Shown here piece by piece: positions 37,115 to 45,550 of a DNA stretch of 64,000 nt; position 1 is the first letter of the stretch; every line of letters begins with the position of its first letter. A model generated the notes under the pieces. That model did no database searches. It had not been told where the DNA came from and saw only the letters and a list, made by a program, of their open reading frames with translations. Location of the stretch: assembly GCF_000690055.1 (NCBI RefSeq), contig NZ_JJNZ01000030.1, forward strand, positions 59,162-123,161, given 5' to 3'. Origin of the DNA: Pseudoalteromonas fuliginea. Lineage in GTDB: Bacteria; Pseudomonadota; Gammaproteobacteria; Enterobacterales; Alteromonadaceae. The position numbers and the translations under genes were made by a program.

Positions 37115-38533
37115 TTGACCACTGACACTTCTAATACAGTTTCTTTAACCACACAGTTTGATGGGTTACAAGATGCCTTTCTAAGTACGCCTTATTTACC
37201 AATCAATAAACGTATTACGTTGCTAAAAAATCTCCGATTACGAATTGTTGAACTTGAAGAAGAGCTAGTCGATGCAGTTTCAAAAGATTTTGGCTACCGA
37301 ACGGCATTTGACACTTTACTTGGCGACATTCTGCCTACAGTACAAACAATTGCGCATATAATAAAAAAATTGCCTAACTGGTCTAAACCAAGTAATCGTG
37401 CGGTAGGTTTAAGTTTATGGCCTTCAAAAGTCAGTGTAACTTATCAGCCTAAAGGGGTTGTTGGTGTTATTGCACCGTGGAATTACCCTATTCAATTAGC
37501 CATAGTACCTGTTGTAACAGCGATTGCCGCAGGTAATAGAGTGATGTTAAAACTGAGCGAATTTACACCACACACAAATGTGGTACTTGAAAAATTATTT
37601 AGCGACGAAATACAAGAGCACTGCAAAGTAATTCAGGGCGGCAGTGAGGTTGCAAGTGAGTTTTCATCGTTGCCATTTGCTCACTTATTGTTTACGGGCT
37701 CAACTGCGGTGGGTAAATTGGTGATGGCCTCAGCGAGTCATAACTTAACACCAGTAACACTTGAACTTGGGGGGAAGTCACCCGTTATTATTACCGAGCA
37801 GGCTGATATTAAAAAAGCAGCGCAAACGTTACTATTTGGGAAAATGGCTAACGCTGGGCAAATATGTGTCGCACCCGATTATGTATTGGTACCACAAGCA
37901 CTTGAGCATCAGCTCATTCAGCAATTATGTGAGCTTTATAAAAAGCATTTTAAAGAGGGTGTTGAAGGTAAAAACTTAACATCGATTATTAGCGATGCAC
38001 ATTACAAGCGTTTAACGGGTTATTTAGCGCAAGCACAAGAACTCGGTGCAACGATTGTAAAACCGCTTGAGCAAAACCAGCAAGATGCAGAAAAACACCG
38101 TATGGGGCTGCATATTGTTACACAGGTAAGCGATGAAATGCAGCTCATGCAGGATGAATTATTTGGCCCTATATTACCAATAATGAGTTATAACAAACTT
38201 GACGATGCTATTGATTACATTAAACAACATCACCATCCATTAGCACTTTATATTTTAGGGCAAGATAAATCTGCTCAAGACTATATTATTAAGCAAACAC
38301 TCAGCGGTACAGTTGCTGTTAATGACACGCTAGTGCAAGTTACAGCAGATGATGTACCATTTGGTGGTGTTGGGCACTCAGGTATGGGTCATTACCATGG
38401 TAAAGAAGGATTTTTAACCTTTAGCCATGCTAAAAACACGCTAGTTTCAGGTTCATTTAATCCGCGAGTTGGTATGTTACTCAAGCAAAGTAACGTGCTT
38501 ATAAAGCTTTTAAAGTGGCTTTATATTAAGTAG
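37115..38533 (+). CDS. Coniferyl-aldehyde-dehydrogenase-like aldehyde dehydrogenase
   Basis: A 472-residue NAD(P)-dependent aldehyde dehydrogenase. The cofactor region is 'GVVGVIAPWNYPIQLAIVPV' with 'GSTAVGKLV'; the general-base Glu is in 'TLELGGKSPVII' and the catalytic Cys in 'NAGQICVAPDYVLV'. The shorter length and C-terminal membrane-leaning tail ('LIKLLKWLYIK') fit the coniferyl/fatty-aldehyde subgroup (class 3-like). The start appears to be TTG 37115 ('TTDTSNTVSL'), with a weak ribosome site. It lies 180 bases after the symporter, beyond a hairpin, so it is probably a separate transcript. The exact aldehyde is unknown. Confidence 0.88.
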   Translation: MTTDTSNTVSLTTQFDGLQDAFLSTPYLPINKRITLLKNLRLRIVELEEELVDAVSKDFGYRTAFDTLLGDILPTVQTIAHIIKKLPNWSKPSNRAVGLSLWPSKVSVTYQPKGVVGVIAPWNYPIQLAIVPVVTAIAAGNRVMLKLSEFTPHTNVVLEKLFSDEIQEHCKVIQGGSEVASEFSSLPFAHLLFTGSTAVGKLVMASASHNLTPVTLELGGKSPVIITEQADIKKAAQTLLFGKMANAGQICVAPDYVLVPQALEHQLIQQLCELYKKHFKEGVEGKNLTSIISDAHYKRLTGYLAQAQELGATIVKPLEQNQQDAEKHRMGLHIVTQVSDEMQLMQDELFGPILPIMSYNKLDDAIDYIKQHHHPLALYILGQDKSAQDYIIKQTLSGTVAVNDTLVQVTADDVPFGGVGHSGMGHYHGKEGFLTFSHAKNTLVSGSFNPRVGMLLKQSNVLIKLLKWLYIK

Positions 38534-38551
38534 GTGTGGCTTCAGATGAAA

Positions 38552-38581
38552 AAAGCTGAACTATGGTAATAGTTCAGCTTT
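38552..38581. terminator. Bidirectional terminator
   Basis: AAAGCTGAACTAT (38552-38564) pairs perfectly with ATAGTTCAGCTTT (38569-38581), loop GGTA, between convergent genes. Confidence 0.88.
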
Positions 38582-38595
38582 AGTGAATATAAAGA

Positions 38596-39321
38596 TTAGA
38601 ACAATCGGCCTTCACCTGCATATGTACCAGCTAAAATTTTGGTATAAATAGCGTCCGCTTTTTCTTTAGCTTCCTCAACTTCTTTAGGTAGCATTTTTCG
38701 TTCATCGAGCTTTCGGCTATGGCTTGCTTGCATATTACCGTTGTATTCAGCAATAGTATTCCAAATGTATGACTTTTCTAAGTCTTTTGGCATGCCTAAA
38801 CCTTCAAAATACATGAGCGCTAAGTTAAATTGCGCTAGTGAGTAATTATTAGCGGCTGCTTTTTCGTACCATTTTTTTGCAAGTTCAAAATCGTGGCTAA
38901 CGCCATCACCATTCGCGTACATAACACCAAGATTAAACTGCGCAGCGGGTAAATTTTTATTGGCTGCTTTTTCAAATAAGTTTAATGCCATTTGTTTATC
39001 TAACTTAACGCCTTTGCCTTCATCATATAACACCGCTAATGCAAACATAGAGTCTACATGGTTTTTCTTAACACCTTCTTGATAAAGTTGAGCGGCTTTA
39101 CGGTAATCGCGAATTACACCGTAACCCCCTTCATATAACTTCGCGAGTTCATATATTCCAGGTGCATAACCTTTATCAGCAAGGTATTCAAACTCTTTCA
39201 GGGCTTCTTCAAAGTAACCTTCATTAGCTGCTTTAATGCCATCTTCGAGCCCTGCATGGGCAAAAGGGCTTGTAAGCAACACGCTAGCAAGTATTAAAGT
39301 TTTTAAATTAAACTGTGACAT
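38596..39321 (-). CDS. Sel1-repeat periplasmic protein
   Basis: The start is at 39321 (241 residues, 'MSQFNLKTLILASVLLTS'), because GGAGA lies eight bases upstream; ATGs at 39327 and 39351 are less well placed. A signal peptide ends near 'FAHA'. At least four Sel1-like repeats of about 36 residues follow, each with the Leu/Gly pattern, for example 'GIYELAKLYEGGYGVIRDYR', 'SMFALAVLYDEGKGVKLDKQ', 'AQFNLGVMYANGDGVSHDFE' and 'AQFNLALMYFEGLGMPKDLE'. Such solenoids bind other proteins, often in envelope assembly. The partner is unknown. Confidence 0.88.
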   Translation of the reverse strand: MSQFNLKTLILASVLLTSPFAHAGLEDGIKAANEGYFEEALKEFEYLADKGYAPGIYELAKLYEGGYGVIRDYRKAAQLYQEGVKKNHVDSMFALAVLYDEGKGVKLDKQMALNLFEKAANKNLPAAQFNLGVMYANGDGVSHDFELAKKWYEKAAANNYSLAQFNLALMYFEGLGMPKDLEKSYIWNTIAEYNGNMQASHSRKLDERKMLPKEVEEAKEKADAIYTKILAGTYAGEGRLF

Positions 39322-39597
39322 ATTCATGTCTCCAATTAGTAATCGTTGCAATATGTATTAGTCAAACGTCATTTTATTACAAATTAATGCGCTAAATAGA
39401 CTGTCGTAACGTTTAAATGTGAGTGCAAAAAGAAGTGTCTACTGTTATGTTTTACGCCAGCTTTTATATAAACGCAAGATACAGTGCTTCTAGTTTGGCT
39501 GAATATGTAATGTATAGCTCAAAACAGAGTTTTTTTGCATGAAGTAAATTTATAAGTGGTGTGTAAGATACAGATATTGCAGAAAATTTAAAGAAAT

Positions 39598-39797
39598 AAA
39601 AAAAGCCCGTTAGGGCTTTTTTGAGTCATATCAACCGTCACTAATATGAGCAATGTAGCAAGTAATTGTGATCTTGAGTGCTGACTACTTGGGTCGAGTA
39701 AGTAGCAAACACGAAGCGGCACAGTCTTCTTAATTAAATATCAGCATCCTTGCTGTAACTTCTTCCTTAGGCACTGAGGTCGTTACACTGTGTTTAT
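39598..39797 (-). ncRNA. RyhB-like small regulatory RNA
   Basis: On the minus strand, a sigma70 promoter with a Fur box beside it drives a transcript of about 200 bases, ending in a strong terminator at 39622-39599. Inside, at 39658-39641, the RNA reads ACATTGCTCATATT, which matches 13 of 14 bases of the E. coli RyhB pairing core ACATTGCTCACATT. RyhB represses mRNAs of iron-using proteins when iron is low. Vibrio RyhB is similarly long (over 200 bases). No protein frame occupies the interval. The start at about 39797 is estimated from the -10 box. Confidence 0.7.
39599..39622 (-). terminator. Terminator of the RyhB-like RNA
   Basis: AAAAAAGCCC (39599-39608) pairs with GGGCTTTTTT (39613-39622), loop GTTA. 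Read on minus it ends in a T run. Confidence 0.9.
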
Positions 39798-39804
39798 GCG
39801 AACG

Positions 39805-39833
39805 ATTATCACTTGTAATAGAATGCAAGTCAA
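39805..39833 (-). promoter_or_regulatory. Sigma70 promoter for the small RNA
   Basis: On minus, TTGACT (39833-39828) and GATAAT (39810-39805) are separated by exactly 17 bases, a near-consensus pair. Confidence 0.8.
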
Positions 39834-39835
39834 TG

Positions 39836-39854
39836 GTAAATGATAATTATTATC
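39836..39854. promoter_or_regulatory. Fur box
   Basis: Read on minus, GATAATAATTATCATTTAC matches 15 of 19 positions of the Fur consensus GATAATGATAATCATTATC. The core palindrome TGATAATTATTATCA spans 39841-39855. It abuts the -35 of the small RNA and lies 44 bases before the lipoprotein gene on plus. Confidence 0.8.
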
Positions 39855-39898
39855 AAATGAATTTATTTAATAACAATATAAGTTAAAAAAGGAATGGG

Positions 39899-40762
39899 AT
39901 GCTAAACAACACTAAAATGAAAAAATTCAAACATGTAGGCGTCGCTATTAGCATGTTGTTTTTATGCAGTTGCTCTGCCTCATTTACTTATAATAATTTA
40001 AGCTGGCTTTCATCGTTTTGGGTTGATGATTATGTTGATTTAAATAAACAACAAAACAAGCAACTAAAAAAAATTATCGAAACAACACAGCATTGGCATA
40101 GGTCAACGCAGTTACCAGCATACAAACAAGATATACAAAATATAAAAACCTTGTTTAACGAAGGTTTAAAACCCGTTCGGCTTAAAGAACACGTTGTTTT
40201 TGCAAAAAAACATTGGCGAAATTTACTTGAATTCGCTTATTTGCCTTTGGCTGAATTAGGTGAAAATTTAACGCCTTTACAGCGCAAAACATTCATAAAT
40301 AATATTCAAGAAAAAATTGATGAAGAACGCGATGAACTTAACGAGCAAACATTTATAGCACGTAAAAAAGATCGTTTAGAAGAACAATTAGAATATTACG
40401 AGCAATGGCTCGGAAAACTTAATGCTGAGCAAAAAATACTAATTAAACTGACCAACGATAAACATCAGGACTCAAGTGAGCTGTGGCTCGAATACAAACA
40501 ACAGCGTTTAAATGCTGCTAAGCAAGTATTTGAAAGTGAAAATTTAACGCAATCTGAGTTTATTGAGCAATTAAGCACGGTTATAAAAGAGCGTGAATTA
40601 TATATGAGCCCAGAGCTGCTTAAAATTAATGATGAAAATCTTAGTTTATATGTAAATTTATTAAATGAGTTAAATACCACTTTAAGTGATAAACAACGCG
40701 AAAATGTAAATGAACGTTTTGATGAGCTAATCGACACATTGGATGATATTATTGAGGGCTAA
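39899..40762 (+). CDS. DUF6279-family lipoprotein
   Basis: A 287-residue lipoprotein: the signal ends 'LFLCSCS' with a lipobox Cys. The mature part is almost wholly helical and charged, with coiled-coil-like stretches ('LNKQQNKQLKKIIETTQHWH', 'EERDELNEQTFIARKKDRLE') and 'LTPLQRKTFINNIQEKIDEE', as in the DUF6279 family of unknown function. ATG 39899 has AGGAA upstream; the Met at residue 7 is an alternative start. It is read away from the RyhB-like RNA, with the Fur box in the shared spacer, so iron control is plausible. Confidence 0.78.
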   Translation: MLNNTKMKKFKHVGVAISMLFLCSCSASFTYNNLSWLSSFWVDDYVDLNKQQNKQLKKIIETTQHWHRSTQLPAYKQDIQNIKTLFNEGLKPVRLKEHVVFAKKHWRNLLEFAYLPLAELGENLTPLQRKTFINNIQEKIDEERDELNEQTFIARKKDRLEEQLEYYEQWLGKLNAEQKILIKLTNDKHQDSSELWLEYKQQRLNAAKQVFESENLTQSEFIEQLSTVIKERELYMSPELLKINDENLSLYVNLLNELNTTLSDKQRENVNERFDELIDTLDDIIEG

Positions 40763-40923
40763 AACATTAATAATCAATCACTTTGCTATAAAAGTGTTAC
40801 ATAAGGTTACGGCAAAGTAAGGTTGCTGTTCAATTTTTGTAGTTGTTTAAACGAATCTAAAAATTGTCACGTAAAGTGGCAGTAATCATCGGCACACACG
40901 ATGATTTTTTAAGGTAAAAGTGT

Positions 40924-41952
40924 ATGGTTACTGATTTAAAAAATATATTAAATAGCTGGGAGCCTCTCAAAGATAAACAAGAGTGGGTTTTAGCCACTTT
41001 GTATCAAATAGAAGGTTCTAGTTATCGTAAGCTAGGCGCAATGATGCTTATTTCGAGTTTAGGGCAGCGTTTAGGTATGCTCTCTGGTGGTTGCCTAGAG
41101 GCTGACATACAGCGACATGCTAAGCAAGTAATGAGCACGTTAACTAGTAAAACGATAAGTTACGATGCAACAGATGAAGATGATTTAACATTTCAGTTAG
41201 GTATTGGATGTGGCGGTATAGTGCATATTTTACTTCAGCCAATTCATAAGGCTAACGAGTATTTGCAGCTTGAACATATGAGAAAAGCACTTAACGATAA
41301 TATAGCGGGGCACTACCTTCAACAAGTGACCCCTATTATACCCAGTGGCTGTGGTGAATTTGCTCTAAACGCAGAGCAACAAGGTTTATCAATTAATCGA
41401 AAAGCTCAACTGATTGAAATTAATGATGCAACGTTTTTAGATATTTCTATTTACCCTGCGCCTCATATACTTATTGTAGGAGGTGGGGCAGACGCGGTGC
41501 CTGTTTATACACTTGCTAAACAACTTGGTTGGAGTGTAACCGTATGGGATACGCGTCCAGCAAATGCTAAAAGGCAGTACTTTACAAATGCTGATGCTAT
41601 TTTACGTTCTAAGCCAAATCAATTACGTGAGTATTGTATAGAAAACAAAGTGGATGCCGCTGTTTTAATGGCCCACAGTGTTGAGCTTGATGCTAGTGTG
41701 CTTTGCAAACTCGCTGATATAACATTTAAATACATAGGTTTACTTGGCCCTAAACATAGACGGGCGCAAGTGCTAACGCAGGCGAATACTTCGCTAGAGA
41801 AAGTAAAGTCACCTGTATTTGGTCCTGTAGGCTTAAATCTAGGCGGCGACTCACCGGAGAGCATTGCACTTTCACTCATTAGCGAAATACACGCCGTGTT
41901 TTCAAATAAAAATGCCACCTCATTGAGTAACTGGGGAAATGAAAAGTGTTAA
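40924..41952 (+). CDS. XdhC/CoxI-family molybdenum-cofactor insertion protein
   Basis: A 342-residue XdhC-type chaperone that binds the molybdenum cofactor, helps to sulfurate it and inserts it into molybdenum hydroxylases. The N-terminal XdhC domain shows 'VLATLYQIEGSSYRKLGAMM' and 'GMLSGGCLEADI' with the conserved GGCLE Cys, plus 'GIGCGGIVHILLQP'. The C-terminal Rossmann domain has 'HILIVGGGADAVPVYTLAK' and 'YIGLLGPKHRRAQVL'. It is the first gene of a cluster ending in a two-subunit hydroxylase, and its end overlaps the next gene by seven bases. Confidence 0.92.
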   Translation: MVTDLKNILNSWEPLKDKQEWVLATLYQIEGSSYRKLGAMMLISSLGQRLGMLSGGCLEADIQRHAKQVMSTLTSKTISYDATDEDDLTFQLGIGCGGIVHILLQPIHKANEYLQLEHMRKALNDNIAGHYLQQVTPIIPSGCGEFALNAEQQGLSINRKAQLIEINDATFLDISIYPAPHILIVGGGADAVPVYTLAKQLGWSVTVWDTRPANAKRQYFTNADAILRSKPNQLREYCIENKVDAAVLMAHSVELDASVLCKLADITFKYIGLLGPKHRRAQVLTQANTSLEKVKSPVFGPVGLNLGGDSPESIALSLISEIHAVFSNKNATSLSNWGNEKC

Positions 41953-42560
41953 TCGCTAAGGTGATATTAGCGGCGGGGCAGTCATCACGGTTCAATGGTT
42001 GTAAGTTAACTGCCGATATTGGCGCAGGCCAAACGATGATTGAACGTGCGGTTGATGTTATACAAGCACTTGATAGCTCACCTGTATTTGTCGTCACGGG
42101 TGCATGGCATAAAGAAGTAAAAAACACGCTCGAAAATAATAAAAATATTAAGCTGATTGAAAATAAACAATGGGATAAAGGTTTAGGTGATTCTATTGCG
42201 ACAGCCACAAAAGCTATTTTAAAAGATCAGCAGCCAGATGGTATTTTATTTATGCTTGCTGATCAGGTTGAGCTTACTACAGATCATTTGAGTGAATTAG
42301 TTGCAAATTTTAAAAAGCATCCTGCTCGTTGGTGCGCTAATTACGGCGAGCGTTTAGGCGTGCCTGCGATATTTCCTAACGTTGATCTATCGAAGCTTAG
42401 CGACTTAACTACAGATAAAGGTGCGCAGCATCTACTGCGTTGCAATGATGAAGAAGTTAATACTGTTAATTTAAAATGTGCGAGTTTGGATATAGACACT
42501 CAAGCGCAACTCCATGAGTTTATAGAAAAACGCTGTAAAGTATTTTCACGACAAAAGTAA
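41946..42560 (+). CDS. MocA/MobA-like molybdenum cofactor nucleotidyltransferase
   Basis: A 204-residue nucleotidyltransferase. 'VILAAGQSSRFNGCKLT' is the LAAGxSxRxGxxK nucleotide-binding motif, followed by 'GDSIATATKAIL', 'GILFMLADQVELTTDHLSEL' and 'RLGVPAIFP'. MocA-type members attach CMP to the molybdenum cofactor for hydroxylases of the xanthine oxidase family, which fits the genes that follow. The start is GTG 41946, translationally coupled to xdhC. Whether CTP or GTP is used cannot be told from these residues alone. Confidence 0.9.
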   Translation: MLIAKVILAAGQSSRFNGCKLTADIGAGQTMIERAVDVIQALDSSPVFVVTGAWHKEVKNTLENNKNIKLIENKQWDKGLGDSIATATKAILKDQQPDGILFMLADQVELTTDHLSELVANFKKHPARWCANYGERLGVPAIFPNVDLSKLSDLTTDKGAQHLLRCNDEEVNTVNLKCASLDIDTQAQLHEFIEKRCKVFSRQK

Positions 42561-42599
42561 TGAGTAAGGTCAGTAATTACATTTTTTAATAGTTATAGT

Positions 42600-42633
42600 A
42601 ACTCTTTAAGCTATACGAATAACTTAAAGAGTT
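42600..42633 (+). terminator. Hairpin between mocA and hydroxylase genes
   Basis: AACTCTTTAAG (42600-42610) pairs with CTTAAAGAGTT (42623-42633). It may separate the maturation genes from the hydroxylase genes or cause partial termination. Confidence 0.5.
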
Positions 42634-42662
42634 GCTATAAAAGCTTAATCAAGGGGCAAGCT

Positions 42663-43151
42663 ATGGTGACGTTTACAATTAATGGCAAGGTGATTGAATC
42701 ACACGCGAGTGAAGATACACCGTTGTTATGGGTTATTCGTGATGAAATTGGACTAAAAGGGACAAAATTTGGTTGTGGTATTGGGATGTGTGGTGCGTGT
42801 ACTGTGCACTTAGATGGACAAGCTACGCGTTCGTGCTTGTTACCTGTAGGCGCTATTGCGGGCAAAAAAATTACTACCATCGAAGGATTAAATAACGAAC
42901 ACCCACTGCAAAAGGCATGGGTTGACGAACAAGTCCCACAATGTGGTTACTGCCAATCGGGTCAGATAATGCAAGCAGCTACATTACTGGCAACGAACCC
43001 AAATCCCTCTGAAGACGAAATAGCCAACTATATGAACGGCAACTATTGCCGTTGTATGGCATACAAACGCATTAAAACAGCGATTCAACGAGCGGCTGAT
43101 GAGTCACAAAGTGTTGTCAATATTTTTGATCCAAACGCACAAGACGCTTAA
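42663..43151 (+). CDS. 2Fe-2S subunit of a molybdenum hydroxylase (IorA-type)
   Basis: A 162-residue electron-transfer subunit with two [2Fe-2S] clusters. The N-terminal plant-ferredoxin-type domain has Cys38, Cys43, Cys46 and Cys58 ('GCGIGMCGACTVHLDG' and 'RSC'). The C-terminal helical domain has 'CGYCQSGQIMQAATLL' and 'NGNYCRCMAYKRI'. It passes electrons from the molybdenum centre of the next gene product to an external acceptor. No FAD subunit is encoded beside it, which is typical of the isoquinoline/aldehyde oxidoreductase branch that passes electrons to cytochromes or quinone. Confidence 0.95.
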   Translation: MVTFTINGKVIESHASEDTPLLWVIRDEIGLKGTKFGCGIGMCGACTVHLDGQATRSCLLPVGAIAGKKITTIEGLNNEHPLQKAWVDEQVPQCGYCQSGQIMQAATLLATNPNPSEDEIANYMNGNYCRCMAYKRIKTAIQRAADESQSVVNIFDPNAQDA

Positions 43152-43163
43152 CTGGAGCTAATA

Positions 43164-45455
43164 ATGAAAAAATTATTTCAAAAAAATAGTGAAACCGTTA
43201 ATTTAAACCGCCGTTCGTTCATGATTGGTACTGCAAGCGCAGGTTTGGTTATGGCGTTTGCTCCAGCATTTTTTTCGGGCTCGCTAAGCGCTAAAGAATC
43301 AATAGCTCAGCAAGCATTCTCTCCTACAATTTGGTGGACAATGAACACCGAAGGTGGCGTTGAAGTAAGCATTGCAAAGGCTGAAATGGGTCAACATATA
43401 GGCACTGCATTAGCGCGTATAGTTGCAGATGAGCTGGAATGTGATTGGGAAAAAGTATCAATTACGTATGTAGATACCCATGAAAAATGGGGTTATATGG
43501 TAACTGGCGGTTCGTGGTCGGTTTTTCAAAGCTTTAAACCACTATCCCAAGCAGGTGCCGCTGGTAGAATTGCGCTAATAGAAGCAGGCGCAAAAATGCT
43601 GGGTGTGGCTGTGGATACATGCCACGCTGAAAAAGGGTATATAATCTCTGGCGATAAATCTGTTAGTTATACTGATTTAGTTAAAAAAGGTGAGTTTAAT
43701 CGTACTTTTACAAGTGAAGAAGTTGCTACTTTACCACTAAAACCTGCCAATAAACGTCATTTAACAGGGCTTAAACAAGATTTTAAAGCGCTTGATATAC
43801 CAGCTAAAACCAATGGTACTGCTGTGTATGGTATTGACGTAGAAGTTGAGGGGATGCTCTATGCTCGTCCAGTAATTCCGCCAACACGGTTTGGCAGCAA
43901 AGTGATAAGTGTTGATGACACAGCAGCAAAAGCGATTAAAGGGTACAAAGGTTATGAGATTTTAACCGACCCGAGTAATACGGTAGAAGGGTGGGTTGTT
44001 GTACTTGCTGATAACTACCCCAGTGCCATTAAAGCGGTTGATGTACTAAAGGTTAAGTATAAAAAAGGTAACGCAGCAAACGTAACTGAGTCTGATATTC
44101 AAAAAGAGGGTATACGTTTGTGTGAGCAAACCGATTCAGGCACTTTATTTGTTGATGAAGGCAATATTAAGAAAACGCAAAGCGATGCCAAAGAATTACT
44201 TGAATCAATGTATACCACAGCGACCGCTAGCCATTACCAATTAGAGCCTTTAAATGCCCTTGCTCAGTATAAAGATGGAAATTGGATTATCCATACCGGT
44301 AATCAATGGCAGTCGCTAACACTACCTGCGATAGCTAAAGCACTTGAAGTAGCGCAAGAGAAAGTGATTATTCGCCCTTATTATTTAGGTGGTGGCTTTG
44401 GTCGTAGATTATTTGGTGATTGGACTGTACCCGCAGCCCTTACAGCTAAAGCAGTAGGCAAACCTGTAAAACTTGTATTTACTCGAGCTGATGACAGCTT
44501 ATTTGACCAATCACGCTCAGCTTCTGTTGCAAAAATGACAGCATCGTTTGATAAAAACGGCGTTTTCACGGGCTTAGAACATGCTTTTGCTGCGGGTTGG
44601 CCAACCAAAGCAATGGCACCGGGGTTTTTATCCCCAGGTGTTGATGGAAAAGGCAAGTTTGACGCGTTTTCTGCATCGGGTGCCGATCATTGGTATAGCA
44701 TGAACAGCCATCGCGCAAGAGCCATTAATAATGAGCTTGTACAAAGCACATTCATTCCAGGATGGTTACGCTCGGTTGGGCCAGGTTGGATTGCGTGGAG
44801 CCTTGAATCGTTCATTGACGAGGTTGCACACAAACAGGGGAAAGATCCTGTTGCTTTTCGCCTTGAAATGCTAGATGCAAAAGGCAAGCAAGCAGGTAAA
44901 GCACCAGAGAGTATCGGCGGGGCAGCACGCTTGCATAACGTACTTACAAAAGTATCTGAAAAAGTAGCCAATATTAAGTTAGGTGAAAGTGAAGGTATCG
45001 GCTTTTCAGCGAGCTCAGGGCAAGAACGTACAATGCCTGCATGGATTGCTACAGCGGCACATGTGCATGTAAATCGTGGTAATGGAAAAATTACCCTTAA
45101 AAAGCTGTATATTGTTGTTGATGCAGGTTTAATAGTTCATCCTGATGGCGCGTTAGCGCAATTAGAGGGGTCTGCACTTTGGGGAACGAGCCTTGCGTTG
45201 CATGAATCAAATACGTATCAAAATGGACAGGTTTCAGCGACCAACTTTAATACTTACTTACCACTTAGAATGAAAGATGTACCGGATATGGATATTGAAT
45301 TTATACAAAGTGACGAGTTTCCGGTTGGTTTAGGTGAGCCGGGCGTTATTGGTATCGCCCCCGCGATTGGTAATGCCGTGTTTAATGCGGTTGGCGTTCG
45401 TTTACGAAACCTACCTATGAAACCAGATGAGCTTAAAAAGGGCTTGTCAACATAA
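43164..45455 (+). CDS. Molybdenum-binding catalytic subunit, Tat-exported (IorB-type)
   Basis: A 763-residue large subunit of the xanthine-oxidase superfamily. A twin-arginine signal ('NRRSFMIGTASAGLVMAFAP') sends the folded complex to the periplasm. Cofactor motifs include 'YYLGGGFGRRLFGDW' and the catalytic Glu segment 'GLGEPGVIGIAPAIGNAVFN'. Periplasmic members oxidise aldehydes or N-heterocycles such as isoquinoline. It follows the Fe-S subunit by 12 bases. The substrate cannot be chosen from sequence; isoquinoline-1-oxidoreductase beta is a family name only. Confidence 0.93.
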   Translation: MKKLFQKNSETVNLNRRSFMIGTASAGLVMAFAPAFFSGSLSAKESIAQQAFSPTIWWTMNTEGGVEVSIAKAEMGQHIGTALARIVADELECDWEKVSITYVDTHEKWGYMVTGGSWSVFQSFKPLSQAGAAGRIALIEAGAKMLGVAVDTCHAEKGYIISGDKSVSYTDLVKKGEFNRTFTSEEVATLPLKPANKRHLTGLKQDFKALDIPAKTNGTAVYGIDVEVEGMLYARPVIPPTRFGSKVISVDDTAAKAIKGYKGYEILTDPSNTVEGWVVVLADNYPSAIKAVDVLKVKYKKGNAANVTESDIQKEGIRLCEQTDSGTLFVDEGNIKKTQSDAKELLESMYTTATASHYQLEPLNALAQYKDGNWIIHTGNQWQSLTLPAIAKALEVAQEKVIIRPYYLGGGFGRRLFGDWTVPAALTAKAVGKPVKLVFTRADDSLFDQSRSASVAKMTASFDKNGVFTGLEHAFAAGWPTKAMAPGFLSPGVDGKGKFDAFSASGADHWYSMNSHRARAINNELVQSTFIPGWLRSVGPGWIAWSLESFIDEVAHKQGKDPVAFRLEMLDAKGKQAGKAPESIGGAARLHNVLTKVSEKVANIKLGESEGIGFSASSGQERTMPAWIATAAHVHVNRGNGKITLKKLYIVVDAGLIVHPDGALAQLEGSALWGTSLALHESNTYQNGQVSATNFNTYLPLRMKDVPDMDIEFIQSDEFPVGLGEPGVIGIAPAIGNAVFNAVGVRLRNLPMKPDELKKGLST

Positions 45456-45550
45456 AACAGTAAAAGCAGTATATGTGTAAGAGGTTTGTATTTTAATGCG
45501 ACCTCTTTAACATGTAATAAATATACTTAAGTTATACCCAAGGTTTAGTT

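Noticed and set aside
41879..42208. Antisense open frame over xdhC/mocA
   Set aside because: Shadow of the overlapping plus-strand genes.
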